Assembly (NCBI GenBank): GCA_024405065.1
Contig: JAKSPF010000039.1
Span: forward strand, 1-9,477
Length of the DNA: 9,477 nucleotides
Direction of reading: 5' to 3'
Origin: Sphaerochaetaceae bacterium
GTDB lineage: Bacteria > Spirochaetota > Spirochaetia > Sphaerochaetales > Sphaerochaetaceae
Under the pieces are notes generated by a model. It ran no database searches, was not told where the DNA came from, and worked only from the letters and a program-made list of their open reading frames with translations. The translations under genes and the position numbers were made by a program. Below are positions 5,736 to 9,477 of the stretch, one piece after another (position 1 is the stretch's first letter; the number at the start of each line of letters is the position of its first letter).

Positions 5736-6425
5736 TCACATGTTATTGAGGATATCCTTAATTACAAGGACAGCATGTAACGATGCAAGTTTCAGAAATT
5801 TCTGAAATTGAATTGCCCCGTCTTCACCCGAAGCGGAATCGGAAATAGACCTGATGCTTGCAAAACGTACTCCGTGAAGTGCACAAACCTGTGCAATTGC
5901 ACCGGTTTCCATATCACACACTTTTGCTCCGAAAACTTCAGAAAGACGACGCTTGTCTTCCGGGAGATTGATAAAGCGGTCACCCGTTGCAAAACGTGCA
6001 TAATATGAAGTATATCCCAGTTTTTCGGTGCTTTTTTTAATCGCTGCACTGATTTTTTCATCACATACAAAATACGGGGAATCAAATCGGTCAACCTGAG
6101 CAGGCTGATATCCGAGAGGTACAATGTCATAGTCATATTGAACGACATCTTTTGCAATCATAATATCAAAAACATTCAGATTGTCATCCAAAGAACCGCC
6201 GACTCCCGTGTTTATGATAATGTCCGGGGAATACCTGTCAATCATTGTAGATGTGCATGAGGCAGCATTTACTTTTCCCATTCCACAACGTGTAATGACA
6301 ATATCCTGATTACCCAGTACTCCGGAAATGTATTCACAGCCGGCAATAAGGACACTGTTTTTTATTTTCATATCATGTTTGAGCATTACAACTTCTTCTT
6401 CCAGTGCTCCGATTATTCCTATCAC
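5736..6425 (-). CDS. mtnN: 5'-methylthioadenosine/S-adenosylhomocysteine nucleosidase
   Basis: A 229-residue cytoplasmic enzyme that hydrolyses the N-glycosidic bond of methylthioadenosine and S-adenosylhomocysteine, releasing adenine. It serves methyl-cycle detoxification and the first step towards autoinducer-2. The N-terminus MIGIIGALEEE is typical of the family. The three catalytic residues align one position earlier than in the E. coli enzyme: Glu11 (E. coli Glu12), Glu173 in DMETGAIA (Glu174, with Met172 as the ribose-stacking Met173) and Asp196 in ISDSAS (Asp197). A phosphorylase-like glycine motif NTGVGGSLD lies at 72-80. The length is normal. Translation starts at GTG (6425) with GGA 6 nt upstream. 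It follows the ABC importer operon on the same strand after 83 bp but has its own candidate promoter. Confidence 0.95.
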   Translation of the reverse strand: MIGIIGALEEEVVMLKHDMKIKNSVLIAGCEYISGVLGNQDIVITRCGMGKVNAASCTSTMIDRYSPDIIINTGVGGSLDDNLNVFDIMIAKDVVQYDYDIVPLGYQPAQVDRFDSPYFVCDEKISAAIKKSTEKLGYTSYYARFATGDRFINLPEDKRRLSEVFGAKVCDMETGAIAQVCALHGVRFASIRSISDSASGEDGAIQFQKFLKLASLHAVLVIKDILNNM

Positions 6426-6440
6426 AAATTGTCCGACCTT

Positions 6441-6469
6441 TTAACTGCAATCTGAATGAAGTATGTCAA
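6441..6469 (-). promoter_or_regulatory. Candidate promoter of mtnN
   Basis: A perfect -35 box TTGACA (6469-6464) lies on the minus strand before mtnN. The -10 box is poor: AGTTAA at 17 bp or TTAAAA at 19 bp. A perfect -35 with a weak -10 and repeats directly upstream suggests a promoter that may need an activator. Confidence 0.4.
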
Positions 6470-6472
6470 ATT

Positions 6473-6503
6473 AGCGTTTTATATTCAATCACGAGCGTTT
6501 TAT
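6473..6503. repeat. 10-bp direct repeat with 21-bp period upstream of mtnN
   Basis: AGCGTTTTAT occurs exactly at 6473-6482 and again at 6494-6503. The 21-bp spacing is two turns of the DNA helix, so the two sites would face the same side. On the minus strand (ATAAAACGCT) they lie immediately upstream of the TTGACA box and just after the stop codon of the ATPase gene. Confidence 0.6.
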
Positions 6504-6508
6504 CAGAG

Positions 6509-7288
6509 TCAGTTGCGTATCTTGGTCATACAGTACTGTCCCGGCTCGCCTAAAAGACGTATTTTGCCGTATATTTTGCCGAGACCGGTTTCAAGCAAGG
6601 TTCTGTCCGCATTGTGTACGCAGATATCACATAGAATTTTACCGCCGTCAACAATGAAAATACGGTCACAGTAGGTAAGTGCAAAATCGGGATCGTGAAT
6701 TGAGATAACGGCACATTTTCCGCTTTCATGTACCTGAGAAGCAATCTTTTCAAGTATTTTGTGTCTGTTCACAAAGTCAAGTGCACTGTCCGGTTCGTCC
6801 ATGAGCATTACAGGAGTATCCTGCAAAAGAACGCGGGCAAAAACTGCAAGTTGCTTCTGCCCCTCACTGAGTTGTGAAAAATCCTCATCTTTCATTTCAA
6901 AAATTGAGAGCCGACGTGTAATCTGCAGAGCCTTATCGGTGAATCCGGCTTTGGGTGAATCAAAAAGCCCTATCCACGGATTTGCTCCCAAAAGCACATA
7001 ATCCAAAACGGAAATACCGGAAACGGGACTTGTCCGCTGCGGTATGTATGAGACAAGACGGGCTCTGCTCTTTTCATTCATACACAGAATATCCTTGCCG
7101 TCTACCGTGCAATTACCGTCAAGAGCCGGAATGATACCTGTAACTGTCCGGAGTAAAGTGGTTTTTCCGCTTCCGTTGAGACCGAGCAAAGCACAGAATT
7201 CACCGCTTTCAATTTTAAGGTTTATTCCGTCAAGAATATTCCTGTGACCGTATCCGCACTTGAGATTTTTCATTTCAAGAAGACTCAT
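6509..7288 (-). CDS. ABC transporter ATP-binding protein, iron-chelate/cobalamin (FecE/BtuD) type
   Basis: A 259-residue ATPase that would power the adjacent FecCD permease from the cytoplasmic face. Visible motifs in order are Walker A GLNGSGKTT (36-44), Q-loop Gln84 in YIPQR, signature LSEGQKQLA (140-148), Walker B VMLMDEPDSALD (160-171, catalytic Glu165), D-loop, and H-loop His198 in SIHDPD. The signature has Glu where LSGGQ has its first Gly, a variation seen in this class. Length and layout fit FecE/FepC/BtuD proteins. The ATG overlaps the permease stop by 4 bp (ATGA), and AGGAGG lies 8 nt before it. It is the last gene of the import operon. The substrate cannot be set from the ATPase alone: ferric siderophore, heme or cobalamin. 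Confidence 0.93.
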   Translation of the reverse strand: MSLLEMKNLKCGYGHRNILDGINLKIESGEFCALLGLNGSGKTTLLRTVTGIIPALDGNCTVDGKDILCMNEKSRARLVSYIPQRTSPVSGISVLDYVLLGANPWIGLFDSPKAGFTDKALQITRRLSIFEMKDEDFSQLSEGQKQLAVFARVLLQDTPVMLMDEPDSALDFVNRHKILEKIASQVHESGKCAVISIHDPDFALTYCDRIFIVDGGKILCDICVHNADRTLLETGLGKIYGKIRLLGEPGQYCMTKIRN

Positions 7289-8283
7289 GTGATATTCCTC
7301 CTGCGTTTAAGCATGAAGAACACAAGAAACGGTACTCCGAAAAAGGTAGTGACAATACTTATGGGTATTTCTGAAGAACCGATGCTTCTTGCCGCTATAT
7401 CGGAAACAACAATCACAAATGCTCCCGTGAGAGCGCTCAGTATCATTGTTCTGAAATCACGCTTTCCGGTAATCAACCTTGCAATGTGAGGAGCAATAAG
7501 TCCTGAAAACGATATGAGTCCGGTTATGCTTATCACGGAAGATACAAGCAGAGTGGAAAAAGAAAGTACGGAAAACCGTGACAGGCGGACATTCACCCCG
7601 AGGGATTCAGCCTCCTCGTCAGAAAGAGAAAGCAGCACAATCTGTCTGTGAAGAAGCAAAAGTCCTGCAAACCCGACAATCCAGAACGGAAGAATACCTG
7701 AAAGTTTTGACATTGTAACGGACGCAAGACTGCCCATTGTCCAATATTCTATTGCTGCAAGACCCGAATCTGAATCTGCATAGTATTTGAGAAGCATTAT
7801 CGCCGCTTTTGAAACGGATGCAATGATTATCCCTGAAAGAATGAACGTTGAAGTAGTGTTTGATTTTGTTGAACGGACAAGAAACGCAACCGCAAGCACT
7901 GCAGCAAGTCCGCCTGCAAACGCACCTGATGCCACGGTAATTGCAGAATTGCCTGCAACGACAATGACAACGGCAGCACCGAGATTTGCTCCGGAAGAAA
8001 TTCCGGTTATATCAGGAGAAGCAAGAGGATTTCTGAATACGGTCTGATAGACCCATCCTGCAAGTCCCAATCCCGCTCCGGCAATAAGGGCAACCACAGT
8101 ACGCGGAAGCCTCAGAAAGAAAAAAACACGGCTCTTCATTGAGTTCTGAATTTTACCTGTAAGCAGTCCTGCAATATCGGTAAAACTCAACGGATACTTT
8201 CCCACACACAGAGAAACAATCACCCCGCAGAAAAGTAAGACTGCGAATACTGAAAAAACCGCTTTTTCGTCAAATTTGCGCAT
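7285..8283 (-). CDS. FecCD-family ABC transporter permease
   Basis: A 332-residue inner-membrane permease (ATG at 8283; a TTG one codon earlier is possible) of the FecCD/BtuC family, which forms a homodimeric channel. It has about ten membrane segments. Diagnostic stretches are RLPRTVVALIAGAGLGLAG, with the FRNPLASPDITGISSGA loop after it, the cytoplasmic coupling segment GLISFSGLIAPHIAR near residues 256-270, and the C-terminal IPISIVTTFFGVPFLVFFML followed by a basic tail. The order of motifs and the length are normal. The start lies inside the last codons of the binding-protein gene (14-bp overlap), without a strong ribosome site of its own, so translation probably relies on coupling. With the flanking genes it makes a complete binding protein-permease-ATPase importer. 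Confidence 0.93.
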   Translation of the reverse strand: MRKFDEKAVFSVFAVLLFCGVIVSLCVGKYPLSFTDIAGLLTGKIQNSMKSRVFFFLRLPRTVVALIAGAGLGLAGWVYQTVFRNPLASPDITGISSGANLGAAVVIVVAGNSAITVASGAFAGGLAAVLAVAFLVRSTKSNTTSTFILSGIIIASVSKAAIMLLKYYADSDSGLAAIEYWTMGSLASVTMSKLSGILPFWIVGFAGLLLLHRQIVLLSLSDEEAESLGVNVRLSRFSVLSFSTLLVSSVISITGLISFSGLIAPHIARLITGKRDFRTMILSALTGAFVIVVSDIAARSIGSSEIPISIVTTFFGVPFLVFFMLKRRRNIT

Positions 8284-9286
8284 CAAAACCGTAAAACTCT
8301 TTGTAAAAGGCCTTTACATCAACGGAAAATGCAGATTCCGGGTAAAGTTCCGGATGTATTGTTTTCAGCAACCAGAATACTCCGAGTATTCCGGACGGTG
8401 CGGGAGAATCCCATGCTTCAAAGCCTATGGGCATCTGGTAAACTGCTTTGTTTTTTACAGCCGTAACATCCTGAAGCTGAAGATCCCCGAGAAGATTATC
8501 CGCAGTATATTCCGGAGTACCGTCGGCGTTGCTGTTTGTAGGTATCACAATGATATCAGGGTTCATTTCAAGCAACTGCTCATAACTTATATTAACCCAT
8601 GACGAACCGGAAATGTTGTCTGCAGCATTTTGTCCGCCGGCAGATCTTATCAGTGAAGCCTGATACATATCGTGCGGTGCAGTTCTCAGAAAACTGCCTG
8701 TTCCGCTGATATAAACCACAGGGCGATTATCAGTTTTTGAAGTAAGCTTTTCAGCGAATTTCAGTCTGTCTGCGTAGGCTTTTACAAGCTTCTGTGCTTC
8801 TTTGTTTTTTCCGGTGACTTTTCCTATCAGTTCAAACATTTCAAGTATCTGTTCATGGTTCTCAGGATTCACCACTATTGAGGAAATACCCAACTGTGAA
8901 AGGGTATCCGCAGTTTCTTTCTGTCTGAGAGGTAAAATTACAAGGTCAGGTTCCGCAGCAAGACAGGCTTCAAGGTTGAACGTCTTGGCTGTCCCCAAAA
9001 CAGAACGCTCAATAAGCTGCGGGGCGGCAAGAGCATAAAGAGGTCTTTTTGAAGCCTGTGCCTCAACCGCAACAACCTTATCCTCAAGTCCGAGAGCAAT
9101 ACACGCAGATGACGATATGTAATATCCGCTCGCAATTCTGTTGACCTGAGCAGGTACGGTTACTTCACGTCCCGCCATGTCAGTCACCGTAACCGGAGAA
9201 ACATTCTTCCTTTCTTTTACAGAACCGGCAAACAAAAATACCGACACAGCACACATCAGAATACACAACGTTATTCCTTTTTTCAT
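8270..9286 (-). CDS. Periplasmic substrate-binding protein of the iron-chelate/cobalamin importer
   Basis: A 338-residue binding protein of the Periplas_BP_2 (FhuD/BtuF/FecB) class that delivers a metal chelate to the permease. After a signal sequence (residues 1-21) come VTVTDMAGREVTVP and VNRIAS, the typical first strands of the N-lobe. AACIALGL-like and AAEPDLVIL segments, a long connecting helix (about 140-175), and a C-lobe with SYEQLLEMNPDIIVIP follow. The start is the ATG at 9286, with GGGAGG 6 nt before it; TTG at 9292 would overlap that site. The signal ends LFAGS, so the place where a lipobox would have Cys holds Ser22 and the protein is probably released by signal peptidase I instead of lipid-anchored. 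The first gene of the operon, 75 bp after leuS. Confidence 0.9.
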   Translation of the reverse strand: MKKGITLCILMCAVSVFLFAGSVKERKNVSPVTVTDMAGREVTVPAQVNRIASGYYISSSACIALGLEDKVVAVEAQASKRPLYALAAPQLIERSVLGTAKTFNLEACLAAEPDLVILPLRQKETADTLSQLGISSIVVNPENHEQILEMFELIGKVTGKNKEAQKLVKAYADRLKFAEKLTSKTDNRPVVYISGTGSFLRTAPHDMYQASLIRSAGGQNAADNISGSSWVNISYEQLLEMNPDIIVIPTNSNADGTPEYTADNLLGDLQLQDVTAVKNKAVYQMPIGFEAWDSPAPSGILGVFWLLKTIHPELYPESAFSVDVKAFYKEFYGFDAQI

Positions 9287-9292
9287 ACACAA

Positions 9293-9298
9293 CCTCCC
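9293..9298 (-). promoter_or_regulatory. Ribosome binding site of the binding-protein gene
   Basis: GGGAGG on the minus strand, 6 nt before the ATG at 9286, decides that start over the TTG at 9292. The rest of the 75-bp leader (9287-9361) shows no clear promoter, Fur box, terminator or riboswitch, so read-through from leuS is possible. Confidence 0.8.
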
Positions 9299-9361
9299 AT
9301 AACCGTAACATCACTGTAAGTTCTTCACGGAGCAAAATGTGTTTATACCGCAAAGGCAAAT

Positions 9362-9477
9362 TCATTTCACAACAAAGCTTACAAGCTTGTCCGGAACAAA
9401 TATCTCTTTTATTACCTGCACTCCGTCAAGATAACGTTTTACGTTTTCATTCTCTCTTGCAGCAGAAAGCGCTTCTT
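9362..9477 (-). CDS. leuS: Leucyl-tRNA synthetase, C-terminal end (partial)
   Basis: The last 37 codons of a gene entering from the right edge, on the minus strand, ending in TGA at 9364-9362. The translation ends NVKRYLDGVQVIKEIFVPD then KLVSFVVK. This matches the anticodon-side C-terminal domain of bacterial leucyl-tRNA synthetase, where a short helix (VxxxLxGKxVxK) leads into a final (I/V)xVPxKLVNxVV strand that contacts the tRNA corner. The enzyme charges tRNA-Leu with leucine in the cytoplasm. The identification rests on this short but characteristic tail; the catalytic core and editing domain lie outside the window. Confidence 0.82.
   Translation of the reverse strand, partial: EALSAARENENVKRYLDGVQVIKEIFVPDKLVSFVVK

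Noticed and set aside
9287..9361. Riboswitch or Fur box ahead of the importer operon
   Set aside because: The leader is only 75 bp, too short for a cobalamin riboswitch, and no B12-box-like or Fur-box-like sequence is visible.
9180..9365. Minus-strand reading frame spanning the leuS stop and binding-protein start
   Set aside because: It overlaps the real signal peptide in another frame and has no family resemblance.

Overview
The window looks like a stretch of chromosome from a moderately AT-rich, host-associated diderm bacterium, most likely a spirochaete of the Treponema type. I infer this from the 26-residue CY..MF..C.SL..AP.LPA repeats of a surface-protein remnant, the general look of the mtnN and leuS products, and the periplasmic-binding-protein import operon. 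This is recognition from memory, not a search. Except for one gene remnant, every gene lies on the minus strand.

Right part (about 6500-9477): the 3' end of leuS, then a three-gene iron-chelate/cobalamin-type ABC importer in tight translational coupling (binding protein, FecCD permease, ATPase, with 14 bp and 4 bp overlaps). It is followed by mtnN (MTA/SAH nucleosidase), which seems to have its own promoter with a 10-bp direct repeat just upstream.

Middle part (about 4000-5620): an unusual SDF/DAACS-family symporter. It carries an extra N-terminal soluble domain of about 125 residues that resembles a degenerate GHKL/RsbW-type ATPase fold. Several residues that bind sodium or the substrate carboxylate in this family are replaced. 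In my view this is the most interesting protein in the window. It converges on the only plus-strand element, the 3' remnant of a leucine-rich-repeat surface protein gene that ends in a well-formed intrinsic terminator.

Between the LRR remnant and the left genes lies a complete, low-GC AbiEi/AbiEii type IV toxin-antitoxin pair (1979-3423) with a strong promoter. It starts almost exactly where the LRR gene is cut off, so it looks like an acquired accessory module.

Left part (1-1791): a lipoprotein of the choloylglycine/linear amide C-N hydrolase superfamily whose promoter -10 box sits only 7 bp from the ATG, a DUF308/HdeD-like membrane protein, and, cut by the window edge, the 5' half of a tRNA-Ser(CGA) gene. 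All three are on the minus strand with short gaps and may share a transcript.

No CRISPR array, transposase, rRNA or recognised riboswitch was seen. No stretch longer than 300 bases lacks a gene.
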